From an uncultured Anaerotignum sp. (GTDB lineage: Bacteria > Bacillota > Clostridia > Lachnospirales > Anaerotignaceae), in contig CAJTQX010000005.1 of NCBI GenBank assembly GCA_910578425.1, positions 1 through 64,000 of the forward strand: DNA of 64,000 nucleotides, in the 5' to 3' direction. The position numbers and the translations under genes are program-made. Under the pieces are notes generated by a model that was given only the letters and a program-made list of their open reading frames with translations, was not told where the DNA came from and did no database searches. Below are positions 8,440 through 17,372 of the stretch, one piece after another. Positions within the stretch are counted from its first letter, which is position 1, and each line of letters opens with the position of its first letter.

Positions 8440-9963
8440 ATGGAATATTTACTGGGGATTGACATTGGCACTTCCGGCACGAAAACGGTGCTTTTCGACA
8501 GGAACGCCAATCCCGTTGCGGCAAAAACATTTGAATACCCGCTGTATCAGGAGCAGAACGGCTGGGCGGAGCAGGAGCCGGAGGACTGGTGGCAGGCTGC
8601 TGTGCAGGGCGTGCGGCAGGTGCTGGACGTATCCGGCGTTTCCCCTGCGGATATTAAGGGGATTGGGCTTTCCGGCCAGATGCACGGCCTTGTAATGCTG
8701 GACGAAAAGGGCGAAGTTCTGCGGCGTTCGATTATCTGGTGCGACCAGAGGACGGGCGAGGAAGTGGAGGACATGAACCGCCTGCTTACGCCGGAAAAAA
8801 TCATACAGATTACGGCAAACCCCGCTGTGACGGGCTTTACGGCGGCAAAAATACTCTGGGTGAAAAAGCACGAGCCGGAGCTTTACGCGAAATGCGCGCA
8901 TATCCTTCTGCCGAAAGATTATATCCGCTATAAGCTGACAGGCGAATACGCTACAGAGGTTTCGGATGCTTCCGGTATGCAGTTGATGGATGTGGCAAAA
9001 CGCACATGGTCTGACGAGATACTCGAAGGGCTTGGGGTTGAAAAACGGCTGCTGGGGAAAATGTACGAATCCCAGGATGTGACGGGAACGGTGCATAAAG
9101 AGGCGGCGGCACTGACAGGGCTTGCGGAAGGCACGATTGTGGTCGGCGGCGCGGGCGATAACCCTGCGGCGGCAGTCGGTACGGGCATCGTTTCGCAGGG
9201 CAAGGCGTTTACGACCATCGGGACATCTGCCGTAGTTTATGCGGTTTCGGATAAAATGGCACTTGACCCGAAAGGGCGCGTGCATACGCTCTGCGCTTCT
9301 GTGCCGGGCAAATGGACGGTGATGAGCTGTACGCAGGCGGCAGGGCTTTCCCTGCAATGGCTGCGGAACAACGTCTGCACGCCCGAGATGGCAGAGGCCG
9401 CGGAAAAAGGCGTTGACCCGTATGAAATTATGACGGCGGCGGCGGCGGGCGTGCCGATTGGCGCGGAAAAGCTGCTGTATCTGCCTTACCTGATGGGGGA
9501 ACGCTCCCCGCACCCTGATCCGGACTGCCGAGGCGTGTTCTTCGGGCTTTCGGCGATGCACCAGAGGCCGCATTTGATTCGTGCGGTAATGGAGGGTATT
9601 TCGTTCTCGCAGTGGGAATGCGTGGAGGTGTTCCGCGAGATGGGCGTGCCGATCGAGGATATGATGATCTGCGGCGGTGGCGGCAGAAGCCCGTTCTGGC
9701 GGCAGATGCTTTCGGATATGTACGGCTGCCCTGTGAGCACAGTGCAGTCCGACCAGGGCGGCGCATTGGGCGCGGCGATACTGGCGGGCGTTGGCGCGGG
9801 CATTTACAGCGATTTGGAAACGGCTTGCGCGGAGCTGGTGCGGAAGAAAGACGTTTCCGAGCCGGACATGGGCGCGAACGGCGAATATGCAAAATATTTT
9901 GGGCTTTACAAGGAGCTTTACCGCACGCTGTTTGACAGCTTCAAGGAGTTGCGGGATATATAA
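8440..9963 (+). CDS. xylB: Xylulokinase
   Basis: 507 residues of the FGGY carbohydrate kinase family. The ATG at 8440 is preferred over an upstream TTG because AGGCGGTGG precedes it and the protein then begins MEYLLGIDIGTSGTKT, the canonical phosphate-1 motif. Other family marks are QNGWAEQEPEDWW, GLSGQMHG, IIWCDQRT (catalytic Asp), AGDNPAAAVGTG and the C-terminal CGGGGRSPFW and QGGALGAAILA adenosine-binding segments. It phosphorylates D-xylulose to D-xylulose 5-phosphate for the pentose phosphate pathway. The QMHG motif and the lead-in fit xylulokinase better than glycerol or gluconate kinase. It lies directly behind the polyol dehydrogenase. Confidence 0.93.
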   Translation: MEYLLGIDIGTSGTKTVLFDRNANPVAAKTFEYPLYQEQNGWAEQEPEDWWQAAVQGVRQVLDVSGVSPADIKGIGLSGQMHGLVMLDEKGEVLRRSIIWCDQRTGEEVEDMNRLLTPEKIIQITANPAVTGFTAAKILWVKKHEPELYAKCAHILLPKDYIRYKLTGEYATEVSDASGMQLMDVAKRTWSDEILEGLGVEKRLLGKMYESQDVTGTVHKEAAALTGLAEGTIVVGGAGDNPAAAVGTGIVSQGKAFTTIGTSAVVYAVSDKMALDPKGRVHTLCASVPGKWTVMSCTQAAGLSLQWLRNNVCTPEMAEAAEKGVDPYEIMTAAAAGVPIGAEKLLYLPYLMGERSPHPDPDCRGVFFGLSAMHQRPHLIRAVMEGISFSQWECVEVFREMGVPIEDMMICGGGGRSPFWRQMLSDMYGCPVSTVQSDQGGALGAAILAGVGAGIYSDLETACAELVRKKDVSEPDMGANGEYAKYFGLYKELYRTLFDSFKELRDI

Positions 9964-10199
9964 AGACCTTGGGACGATGTCCCAAACCCTGCAAGCCCTT
10001 TTCAAAGGGCTTGACCCTAAACTTTATTGCGAAAAACTGCGTTTTCCGAATATGAGAATGAGGGAGAGTCAGAATTTTCACTGCGGAAAACAAGGTTTTC
10101 CACCATTAAAGTTCTTTGCCCCGATTTCTCCGAAAGAAAGCGGGCGGGGTTTGGGGCAGAGCCCCATAATCTTTTTCACTAAAAAAGGAGGGCGGAGAT
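9964..10199. repeat. Dispersed repeat (family 1, copy B, inverted)
   Basis: 236 non-coding bases between xylB and the acetyltransferase. The segment CAAGCCCTTTTCAAAGGGCT through TGCGTTTTCCG matches, on the opposite strand, the block around 5900-5945. The end has GGGGTTTGGGGCAGAGCCCC. The ribosome site of the next gene sits in the last 15 bases. Confidence 0.65.
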
Positions 10200-10835
10200 A
10201 TGGACCATATCAAACGGCGGGACGCAGGGCTTCCCTATGTTTCTGACGACAGGGTTTTTGAACAGCAGAAACGCGCAAGACGTCTGACCCAAGCACTGAA
10301 TACCGCTGACCGCGCGGATTTCGATAAGATTGCGGGTATCGTCAGGGAGCTGTTTGGGAGATCCGACGGCGCATGGGTAAACCCGCCTTTTTACTGCGAC
10401 TATGGCTTTAATATTGAGGTTGGCAAAAACTTTTTCGCCAATTATAACTGCACGATACTGGACGTGGCAAAGGTACGGATTGGCGATCATTGTCAGATGG
10501 CTCCGAATGTGGCGATTTATACGGCAGGCCATCCAATACATCCCGCAACGAGGAATACCATGTATGAATACGGCATTGAGGTCACGATTGGCGATAATGT
10601 CTGGATTGGCGGGAATACCGTTATCTGTCCGGGTGTGCGGATCGGGGATAATGTTGTCATTGGCGCGGGCAGCGTTGTGACGAAGGATATTCCGGATTGG
10701 TGCATCGCCGGAGGGAACCCTTGCAGGGTTATCCGGAAGATAACCGAGGCGGACAGGAAATATTACTATAAGGACAGGGAGTTCGACAGCGAAGCATGGG
10801 CGGACGTGCAGAAAAGGATTGCGGAGAAGAACTAA
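10200..10835 (+). CDS. Sugar O-acetyltransferase (maltose/galactoside type)
   Basis: 211 residues with the N-terminal Mac domain (residues 10-60) followed by a left-handed beta-helix of hexapeptide repeats. Family motifs are PPFYCDYGFNIEVG, NCTILD, the catalytic His in TAGHPIHP, IGDNVWIGG and VIGAGSVVTKDIP. It transfers acetyl from acetyl-CoA to a sugar hydroxyl. In sugar operons such enzymes are thought to detoxify non-metabolised sugars; whether that applies here is inference. The start follows GGAGGGCGGAGAT. It is separated from xylB by a repeat but may still be read from the same unit. Confidence 0.92.
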   Translation: MDHIKRRDAGLPYVSDDRVFEQQKRARRLTQALNTADRADFDKIAGIVRELFGRSDGAWVNPPFYCDYGFNIEVGKNFFANYNCTILDVAKVRIGDHCQMAPNVAIYTAGHPIHPATRNTMYEYGIEVTIGDNVWIGGNTVICPGVRIGDNVVIGAGSVVTKDIPDWCIAGGNPCRVIRKITEADRKYYYKDREFDSEAWADVQKRIAEKN

Positions 10836-10937
10836 ACCGCAAATCCTTATTTCTGAGCTGAAACAGAATTTACGGTTTTATATTGGATTGTATTTGTGCC
10901 AGACATACAATCTAACAATCTCAATAATCCCTTTATA

Positions 10938-10967
10938 GGCGTTTGGGACGATGCACCCAAACGCCTT
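10938..10967. terminator. Hairpin between convergent genes
   Basis: Perfect 10-bp stem GGCGTTTGGG (10938-10947) with CCCAAACGCC (10956-10965). The T-tract is poor (TTACTTTG), so a terminator role is likely but not strong. It lies between the acetyltransferase and the oppositely oriented ammonia-lyase. Confidence 0.5.
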
Positions 10968-11039
10968 ACTTTGACCTGAAATGTGCTGACCGAGACTTAC
11001 AGGTATGTTCCTTCGTTCCTTTCAGCTGTTCCACCAATT

Positions 11040-12248
11040 TCAGCAGCTGGGGTAGCGTCCATCCCACACAATTTCCCGGTAGGCTGTGCGGTCGGTGGCC
11101 CCTTCGGTAGAGAAGCAGAGTACCTTTGAATCCGCGCAGAGGCCAAGCTGCTCCCTGAGCCCTGCCAGGGCATGGTTCTCCATCACCTCGGCAACAAAGC
11201 CCAGTGCCGCTGCTCCGCTCTCACCGGATATAATCTTTCTATCGCCGCCAGCGGGATTCCCCAATATCCGCATCCCCTTTGCCGCGATATGTTCTGGTAT
11301 GGAGACAAAGTTGTCCGCATAGCTGCGGAATACCTCCCATGCAATGGTGCAGGGTTCGCCGCAGGCAAGCCCTGCCATGATCGTGTTTAAGTCCCCCTCC
11401 ACAGAATGGATATGGCCATCATCTGCCTGTGCTGTGCGGAAAAGGCAGTTTGCCCGATGGGGCTCTACAATGGTGATGATCGGTTTTTCGTCCCCGGGAT
11501 AAAGATTCGCAAAGAAACCCGCCACTGCGCCCGCCATCGCGCCGACGCCCGCCTGCAAAAAGATATGGGTCGGTTTTTCCCCGCATAACTGCTCTATGGC
11601 TTCATATGCCATTGTGGTATACCCTTCCATGATCCAGCCGGGGATTTCTTCATAGCCTTCCCATGCGGTATCCTGCACCATGATCCAGCCATTTTTTTCC
11701 GCGGCCGCGTTTGCCAGCCGTACCGCATCATCGTAATTCACATCAGTGACAGACGCCTCCGCCCCAAGTGCCTGGATATTGTGCAGCCTTTCCAGGGAAC
11801 TGCCCTTAGGCATATAGACAACGCTCCGCTGCCCAAGGCGGTTTGCTGTCCATGCAATCCCGCGGCCATGATTCCCGTCCGTTGCAGTGATGAATGTCAG
11901 GGGCCCCAGAGCTTCTTTCACCTCTGCGCTTGCCATTACGGGGGAGGGCAGTTCGCTGATATCCTTTTGGAGCCGGCGCGCTATGTAATTGCCGATTGCA
12001 TAGCTGCCTCCCAGAACCTTGAACGCATTGAGGCCAAAGCGATAGCTTTCGTCCTTGACAAATACCTTGCTGACTCCTATGGCTTCAGCAAGAGCGTCAA
12101 GCTGCACCAGCGGCGTCATGGAATACTCCGGAAAACTTTTGTGGAAGGCCACTGCTTTTTGGACATTTTCCATACGGAAACGCTGTATCGCGCGGGGATT
12201 GCCCTCTTTTTTGTTAAAATGGATGAGCTGGATTTCTCTTTCTTTCAT
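11040..12248 (-). CDS. dpaL: 2,3-diaminopropionate ammonia-lyase
   Basis: 402 residues, matching the ~400-residue DAPAL/YgeX family of fold-type II PLP enzymes. The PLP-binding lysine is Lys77 in GLNAFKVLGGSYA, the same position as in the E. coli enzyme, and the glycine-rich phosphate loop is the TDGNHGRG segment near 140. The reaction is alpha,beta-elimination of 2,3-diaminopropionate (both isomers in characterised members) to pyruvate and two ammonia. Other family traits are MVQDTAWEGYEEIP and FLQAGVGAMAGAV. AGAGGAGGAATTG precedes the start. It is divergent from a large regulator, which is likely to control it. Threonine/serine dehydratase is the outside alternative but the length and motifs favour DpaL. 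Confidence 0.93.
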   Translation of the reverse strand: MKEREIQLIHFNKKEGNPRAIQRFRMENVQKAVAFHKSFPEYSMTPLVQLDALAEAIGVSKVFVKDESYRFGLNAFKVLGGSYAIGNYIARRLQKDISELPSPVMASAEVKEALGPLTFITATDGNHGRGIAWTANRLGQRSVVYMPKGSSLERLHNIQALGAEASVTDVNYDDAVRLANAAAEKNGWIMVQDTAWEGYEEIPGWIMEGYTTMAYEAIEQLCGEKPTHIFLQAGVGAMAGAVAGFFANLYPGDEKPIITIVEPHRANCLFRTAQADDGHIHSVEGDLNTIMAGLACGEPCTIAWEVFRSYADNFVSIPEHIAAKGMRILGNPAGGDRKIISGESGAAALGFVAEVMENHALAGLREQLGLCADSKVLCFSTEGATDRTAYREIVWDGRYPSC

Positions 12249-12642
12249 GTGTCAATTCCTCCTCTTTTCTGTAAACAGTTTTTTCCGTCAGGCTGCCCCA
12301 AAGGGCCGCCCTTGTATTGTTGGCTGATAAGTGATTGTCTACATTTTATTTCCTTCCCGGCTTTGTGTCAAATCAAAGTAAAATACTGGTTTCAAACCAT
12401 TTATTTATCATTTTTTTGCTGTATTCTTGATAAAAGTAGCGTAATATGAGATAATTATATGAGAATATTATCATTTTTCTGACGTAAAGGCATTATAGGA
12501 GAAATACGAAAAGCTCGGTATTTTGTGCAGAATAGATAAACAGCAGGGATGTTTTGAGAGGGATTTTCTCATGCAGGCTGTTGGCTGTGAGCCGTTTCCC
12601 TGTTTCCTGAGCGGCCATTTTCCGGCGGAAAGGAAGGTTTTT
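12249..12642. promoter_or_regulatory. Divergent control region of dpaL and its regulator
   Basis: 394 non-coding bases between divergent genes. TTATCATTTTT occurs twice (12405 and 12469, same orientation), and GATAAT (12450-12455) and ATTATC (12467-12472) form an inverted repeat over the likely plus-strand -10. These are candidate operator elements. I found no convincing sigma-54 -24/-12 element on the dpaL side. Confidence 0.4.
12427..12455 (+). promoter_or_regulatory. Probable promoter of regulator gene
   Basis: TTGATA (12427-12432), 17-base spacer, GATAAT (12450-12455). It lies ~190 bases before the preferred start. Confidence 0.5.
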
Positions 12643-14307
12643 ATGCATTATGACCTGAAAATACTGTCATCCAAACTAAACGAGGCTGCCAGCATCATCT
12701 CCCAGGTGCTGCGCATTGATGTGGAAATTGCAGACGCAGACCTTATGCGTATCGCCGCAACAGGGAAACTGAAAAAGCTGGTCAACAAAAGTATGGAAAA
12801 TGAAGGGGAAGCTTACCGGAATACGCTCCTGACAGGCAAACCTACCATTATAAAAACGCCAAAAGAAGACCCTGTTTGCCAAAAGTGCCTCAACCGCCAA
12901 TCCTGCAAGGAAGAATTTGAAATTGCCTATCCCATAAAAGCAGGGCAGACTGTGGTAGGGGTGATTGGGCTGCTCTGCTTTTCCCGGAAAAAGAAGGAGC
13001 GTTTGCTTGCCAACCTGAAAAGCTACAGTGCGTTTTTGAAAAAGATTGCTGATTTTATTGCGTTGGATTTAACCTCAACGACGGATTCCTACCAAAAGCT
13101 TTTGGCTTCTGAAATCATAAATGACATTCAAAACAGTACCTCTTTGGGTATGCTGGCAATAGATGGGAAAGGCGGGGTATCTCTGCTAAATGCAGCCGCT
13201 GAGGCTCTCCTTCCGGCGGTGCTCCGGCGCGAAGAAACGGTCAATATCCTCCCTGCATCGGCGCAGGGCGGAAATCCCCTGGCGTATATCATGGAAATAG
13301 GGAAAAAACAGCTTTATGTCACAGGCAAGCTCTACCATATCGGCATGCAGCGACTGGATAAGCTGCTGTTATTCACAAGCTCAGTTCCAATTCCCGGGAG
13401 CAGCGTCAGGCAGGTGAAAAAATATGGCGCGGGGCGGTTGTCTGGACACTCGCCCGCGGTTAAGGCGTTGAAGGCGGCAATCCGCGAAATCCCGCACCAG
13501 TACCATGTATACCTGCAAAGCGCGCCAGGGCTGGATATTGACGAGGTTGTGACGGCGGTTTTTGAGGAAGGCGGCGTTGAGCGCAAAAAATTATATTGGC
13601 TGAACTGTGCTGCGTTTTCCCCGCAGGAGCTTTCTTCTATCCTGTTCCCCGAGTCGGGCGCGTTTTTGGAAAAAGTTTCAGGGAACGCACTTTATCTCGC
13701 AAATATTGACAAGCTCACCCCGGAAATGCAGGAAAGGCTTTACGATGTCATCCGTCAGGGGCATGTGCAAAAGCCTGCATCGCAGCGGTCAAAGGCGGTA
13801 AATATCCGTATCCTTTCCTCCTGCGAAACAGGCCTGTATCCACTCGTGCAGCAGGGGGCGTTCCATTTGGGGCTGTTTTATCTTCTTTCCCCCGCTACTA
13901 TCCAAATCCCTTTGCTTTGTGAAATGGGGAGGGATATTCCCGCGCTTTTGAAAAATGAGATCCTTTCAAACCGGCATCCTCTGGCACCTAAAAACATTTC
14001 GTTTTCTGAGGGGCTTACTGCTGCCCTGACGTCCTATGATTGGCCAGGAAACCATGCGCAGCTAAAGCATCTGGGGCAAATCCTTGCCGCAATGGAACGG
14101 GAAGTATATGAGCTTTCCGACCTCCCCGGATATCTTGCCGAAGCAATGGGCTCCGGTCAGACTTCTGACAAGCCGGAAGAAATGGCGCAAATCGAAGCAT
14201 TATTCCAGCAGTATGGACGTTCGTTACAGGGGAAGCAGCAGGTCGCGGAGGCATTAGGGATCAGCATCGCAACCCTTTATCGGAGGATCAGTAAATACCA
14301 GTTATAG
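12643..14307 (+). CDS. Sigma-54-activator-like regulator with degenerate AAA+ domain
   Basis: 554 residues; start at 12643 chosen because AAGGAAGG precedes it and the upstream extension lacks a ribosome site. Order: N-terminal sensor region (1-150) with a Cys cluster Cys79-x2-Cys82-x5-Cys88, PAS-like segment (about 155-245), AAA+ region (265-500) and Fis-type helix-turn-helix (531-552, EALGISIATLYRRI). The AAA+ part aligns with enhancer-binding proteins, but Walker A is replaced by SAPGLDIDE, the sigma-54 contact GAFTGA by GAFLEK, Walker B acidic residues by LANIDKL, and the arginine-finger segment reads FHLGLFYLL. It should therefore neither hydrolyse ATP nor remodel sigma-54. It probably acts as a ligand- or redox-responsive activator or repressor of dpaL. 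The ligand is unknown. Confidence 0.85.
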   Translation: MHYDLKILSSKLNEAASIISQVLRIDVEIADADLMRIAATGKLKKLVNKSMENEGEAYRNTLLTGKPTIIKTPKEDPVCQKCLNRQSCKEEFEIAYPIKAGQTVVGVIGLLCFSRKKKERLLANLKSYSAFLKKIADFIALDLTSTTDSYQKLLASEIINDIQNSTSLGMLAIDGKGGVSLLNAAAEALLPAVLRREETVNILPASAQGGNPLAYIMEIGKKQLYVTGKLYHIGMQRLDKLLLFTSSVPIPGSSVRQVKKYGAGRLSGHSPAVKALKAAIREIPHQYHVYLQSAPGLDIDEVVTAVFEEGGVERKKLYWLNCAAFSPQELSSILFPESGAFLEKVSGNALYLANIDKLTPEMQERLYDVIRQGHVQKPASQRSKAVNIRILSSCETGLYPLVQQGAFHLGLFYLLSPATIQIPLLCEMGRDIPALLKNEILSNRHPLAPKNISFSEGLTAALTSYDWPGNHAQLKHLGQILAAMEREVYELSDLPGYLAEAMGSGQTSDKPEEMAQIEALFQQYGRSLQGKQQVAEALGISIATLYRRISKYQL

Positions 14308-14501
14308 CGGGGCCTTTTGGGACGGAAAGTATCCCCTTGTCAAGCGAAAGCAGCGGTGATGGTTTTTGTCCGGATACCGGGGCTGTTGATGGTGTGCTGC
14401 AAGCCTGCCTGGACTGCACCCCAATTACCGTACTGATAAAAAACCATACTGCCAGGAAATCAATTGGAGCAGTAAAATAGATTTTTACTGCTTATAGGAA
14501 C

Positions 14502-14538
14502 AAAAAACTACCTATGATTGGAATTTCACAGGTAGTTT
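14502..14538 (-). terminator. Terminator of glgCD
   Basis: Stem of about 9 bp between 14505-14513 and 14530-14538; read on the minus strand the hairpin AAACTACCT..AGGTAGTTT runs into a T-run. A second small hairpin GCAGTAAAA/TTTTACTGC at 14469-14491 may serve the plus-strand regulator. Confidence 0.8.
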
Positions 14539-14585
14539 CCGCTCTATATTGTATTTATATTGTTTTTTTGATAAGGATAATGCCA

Positions 14586-15707
14586 TTAAAGGCGCGTACC
14601 CTTTTTCAGTACCGCAGGCTCGTCAGAGGAAACGCCGATGATTCTCTGTCCATCGGAAAGCTCCACTTCCTTATCCAGTATTGCGTTTTCCACAACACAG
14701 CCGCGTCCAATCCGGCAGCCTTCCATCAGTATGGAATTGCGCACCTGCGCGTCCTCCGCAACATAAACCTTGCGGAATATGACGCTGTGGTCAACCCTGC
14801 CGTTGAATATTGTGCCGCTGCCCACGATGGAATCTGTAACTTCCGCGCCAATGTTATATTTTGCGGGAGGTTCATCTTTGGGCTTTGTTTCGATGTAAGG
14901 ATATTCGTTCACGAAGGTATCGCGCACGTCCTTATTCAGGAAATCCATATTTGTCGCGAAATACGCGCTCACGCCGGAGCCGATGGCGTTCCAGTAGCCG
15001 TTAAATTCATAGCCGTAAATTTTCAGCGTTTTGGTAAAGCGGATAATGATATCCTGTACCAAATCGTATCTGCCTTCCGGTACAACCTGATTCAGCAAAT
15101 TAATCAGCAGCTTTCTGGAAATGACATAAATGCCAAGCGAAGCCATATTGGAAGGCGGAGGCGTTGTCGGTTTTTCCACAAACGCAGTCAGCCGTCCTTC
15201 CTCGTCCATCTCCAGTACGCCGAATTTGGAAAGATCCTTTTCTTCCATTTTTTGATATACAATCGTAATATCCGCGCCTTTTTCCGCATGCTGTGCAATC
15301 ACCTGCCGGTAATCCATTTTATAAATCGCATCGCCGGAGGTAATTACAACATATTCTTCGCTGCTGCGCATCAGATATGTCATATTCTGGTAAATGGAGT
15401 CCGCTGTGCCGCGGAACCAGTTGGAATCCTCGCTGCTTGTAAACGGCGTGAATACAAACAGGCCGCCCTGTTTTCTGCCGAAGTTCCACCATTTGGAGGA
15501 AGTCAGATGATCCCGCAGAGAACGGGAATTATATTGCGTCAGGATAGCCGCTTTGCGAATCCCGCTGTTTGTCATGTTGCTCAAAGAAAAGTCAATCGCC
15601 CGGTAGCACCCGCCGATTGGGAGAGCCGCAGCCGCCCGGTGGTCGGTCAGCGCGCCCAACCTGCCTTTGTTGTTGCCGCCTGCCAAAATAATACCAATCG
15701 CCTTCAT
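14586..15707 (-). CDS. glgD: Glucose-1-phosphate adenylyltransferase, GlgD subunit
   Basis: 373 residues. The ATG at 15707 is preferred over a GTG six bases upstream, because GAGGGGG is then 8 bases away; it starts two bases after the glgC stop. The protein opens GIILAGGNNKGRLG, where the catalytic subunit has AGGxGxRL, and keeps the SLSNMTNSGI and hexapeptide C-terminal parts. In Firmicutes GlgD is the poorly active partner that modulates GlgC in the ADP-glucose pyrophosphorylase heterotetramer, the first committed step of glycogen synthesis. No glgA, glgB or glgP is next to the pair. Confidence 0.93.
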   Translation of the reverse strand: MKAIGIILAGGNNKGRLGALTDHRAAAALPIGGCYRAIDFSLSNMTNSGIRKAAILTQYNSRSLRDHLTSSKWWNFGRKQGGLFVFTPFTSSEDSNWFRGTADSIYQNMTYLMRSSEEYVVITSGDAIYKMDYRQVIAQHAEKGADITIVYQKMEEKDLSKFGVLEMDEEGRLTAFVEKPTTPPPSNMASLGIYVISRKLLINLLNQVVPEGRYDLVQDIIIRFTKTLKIYGYEFNGYWNAIGSGVSAYFATNMDFLNKDVRDTFVNEYPYIETKPKDEPPAKYNIGAEVTDSIVGSGTIFNGRVDHSVIFRKVYVAEDAQVRNSILMEGCRIGRGCVVENAILDKEVELSDGQRIIGVSSDEPAVLKKGTRL

Positions 15708-15709
15708 GC

Positions 15710-16981
15710 TCACATCCCCCTCGTTACGGATTTTCCGCTTTCCAGTTTTCCTTCCGGATAATCCTCGAAAGCTGTTTCCCCATAAATTACACAGTTTTTG
15801 CCGATGGTCACATGATTCGGCACAGTAGTTTTTACGCCCACAACGCTGATGCCGGAATAATAGATGTTGGGCTTTGCTTCGTTCGGTGTATTTTCGCCAA
15901 CACCGATCTGTACGCCATCGCCAATCTTACATTCCTCGTCCACAATTGTGCGGTCAAGCACGGAGTTCTCGCCGATAACAGAATCGCACATAATGATGGA
16001 ATCCCGTACAACCGCGCCTTTTTTCACGATAACGCCAGGCCCCAGTATGGAGCGGTAGACCTCTCCGTAAATTTCGCAGCCGTCCGTAATCAGGCTTTCC
16101 TTTACCTTCGCGCCCGGCGCGGTATACTGCGGCGGCTGATGGTCGCTGTTGGTATAGATTTTCCAGAAATCCTCATAAAGGTTGAACTCCGGCAACGCGC
16201 GGATCAGATCCATATTGGATTCCCAGTAGGATTCGATCGTGCCAACGTCCTTCCAGTAGCCCTGGAAACGGTACGCATACAGCGGCTGCCCCTCGTCCAG
16301 CATTTTGGGAATGATGTGCTTGCCGAAATCACTGTCCGCATGTACCTGATTATCCTCCAGAAGAGCCTCGCGCAGTCTGTCCCAGGTAAAAATGTAAATA
16401 CCCATCGACGCAAGGTTGCTTTTGGGATTTTCCGGTTTTTCCTCAAATTCGTAAATCTTGTCCTCCGCTTCGGTGTTCATGATACCAAAACGGCTTGCCT
16501 CATCCATAGGCACTTCCAGAACTGCGATTGTTGCGGACGCGCCTTTGTCCTTATGGAACTGAAGCATCGCCGAGTAGTCCATTTTGTAGATATGGTCGCC
16601 GGAAAGAATCAGAACATATTCCGGATTATTGCTGTCAATAAAATCAATGTTCTGGTAAATCGCATTTGCTGTACCCATGAACCATTCGCCGGAATCTCCG
16701 CCTTTTACATGTGGAGCCAGAATTGTTACGCCGCCGTTCCTTCTGTCCAGATCCCAGGGGATACCGATACCGATATGCTGATTCAGCCGCAAAGGCTGGT
16801 ACTGTGTCAGCACGCCGACCGTATCCACGCCGGAATTGATGCAGTTGCTCAAAGGAAAGTCTATGATACGGTAACGCCCGCCATAAGTTACAGCCGGCTT
16901 TGCCACTTTCCTCGTCAGAACGCCAAGCCGGCTACCCTGTCCTCCCGCTAATAACATCGCAATCATTTCTTTTTTACGCAT
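15710..16981 (-). CDS. glgC: Glucose-1-phosphate adenylyltransferase, GlgC catalytic subunit
   Basis: 423 residues; ATG at 16981 is chosen since AGGGGTG lies 6 bases upstream (a GTG nine bases earlier is possible). The nucleotidyltransferase signature AGGQGSRLGVLT sits at the N-terminus, followed by KPAVTYGGRYRIIDFPLSN, the WFMGTANA segment, the catalytic SGDHIYKMDY Asp and a C-terminal left-handed beta-helix. It makes ADP-glucose from ATP and glucose 1-phosphate for glycogen storage, working with GlgD encoded two bases downstream. A promoter lies ~170 bases upstream. Confidence 0.96.
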   Translation of the reverse strand: MRKKEMIAMLLAGGQGSRLGVLTRKVAKPAVTYGGRYRIIDFPLSNCINSGVDTVGVLTQYQPLRLNQHIGIGIPWDLDRRNGGVTILAPHVKGGDSGEWFMGTANAIYQNIDFIDSNNPEYVLILSGDHIYKMDYSAMLQFHKDKGASATIAVLEVPMDEASRFGIMNTEAEDKIYEFEEKPENPKSNLASMGIYIFTWDRLREALLEDNQVHADSDFGKHIIPKMLDEGQPLYAYRFQGYWKDVGTIESYWESNMDLIRALPEFNLYEDFWKIYTNSDHQPPQYTAPGAKVKESLITDGCEIYGEVYRSILGPGVIVKKGAVVRDSIIMCDSVIGENSVLDRTIVDEECKIGDGVQIGVGENTPNEAKPNIYYSGISVVGVKTTVPNHVTIGKNCVIYGETAFEDYPEGKLESGKSVTRGM

Positions 16982-17149
16982 ATTCAACACCCCTATCTTT
17001 CAGGTTGCACATATGTACTAAAGCCTTTCCTCCGCCTTCTGCCTGATGACCTCCCCAAAAACGGCAAAAAGCCACAGACCCTGCCCTGCCTCAAAGCGCA
17101 TGGCCGAACCTTTAGCCCGGAACGGCAAAGTACCAGCTTCGTTGTACCC

Positions 17150-17177
17150 ATTATAGCACAATCCTGTTAAAATGCAA
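17150..17177 (-). promoter_or_regulatory. Probable glgC promoter
   Basis: Minus strand: TTGCAT (17177-17172), 16-base spacer, TATAAT (17155-17150). It drives glgCD with a ~165-base leader. Confidence 0.65.
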
Positions 17178-17372
17178 CGTAAAATCATTAAAACTATGCC
17201 AAAATTTCGCTCTTTTTCCTAAAAATGTTTGTGCGGCTTGAAGGAATAAGCGCAAACCGCCGTAAGGGAGGCACTCATTTAGCCGGAGGTTTGGCAAAAA
17301 TGCCGCTTTTTTTGTTTCTGCTTTTGTGTAACTGTGCCCATAAAAGAACAGACTGCCCTGTCGTTTCCATTC

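Noticed and set aside
8449..10005. 518-codon minus-strand frame opposite xylB
   Set aside because: Arg/His-rich shadow of xylulokinase with no start context.
14514..16951. Long plus-strand frames opposite glgD and glgC
   Set aside because: Both are shadows of well-supported genes whose motifs and spacing are canonical.
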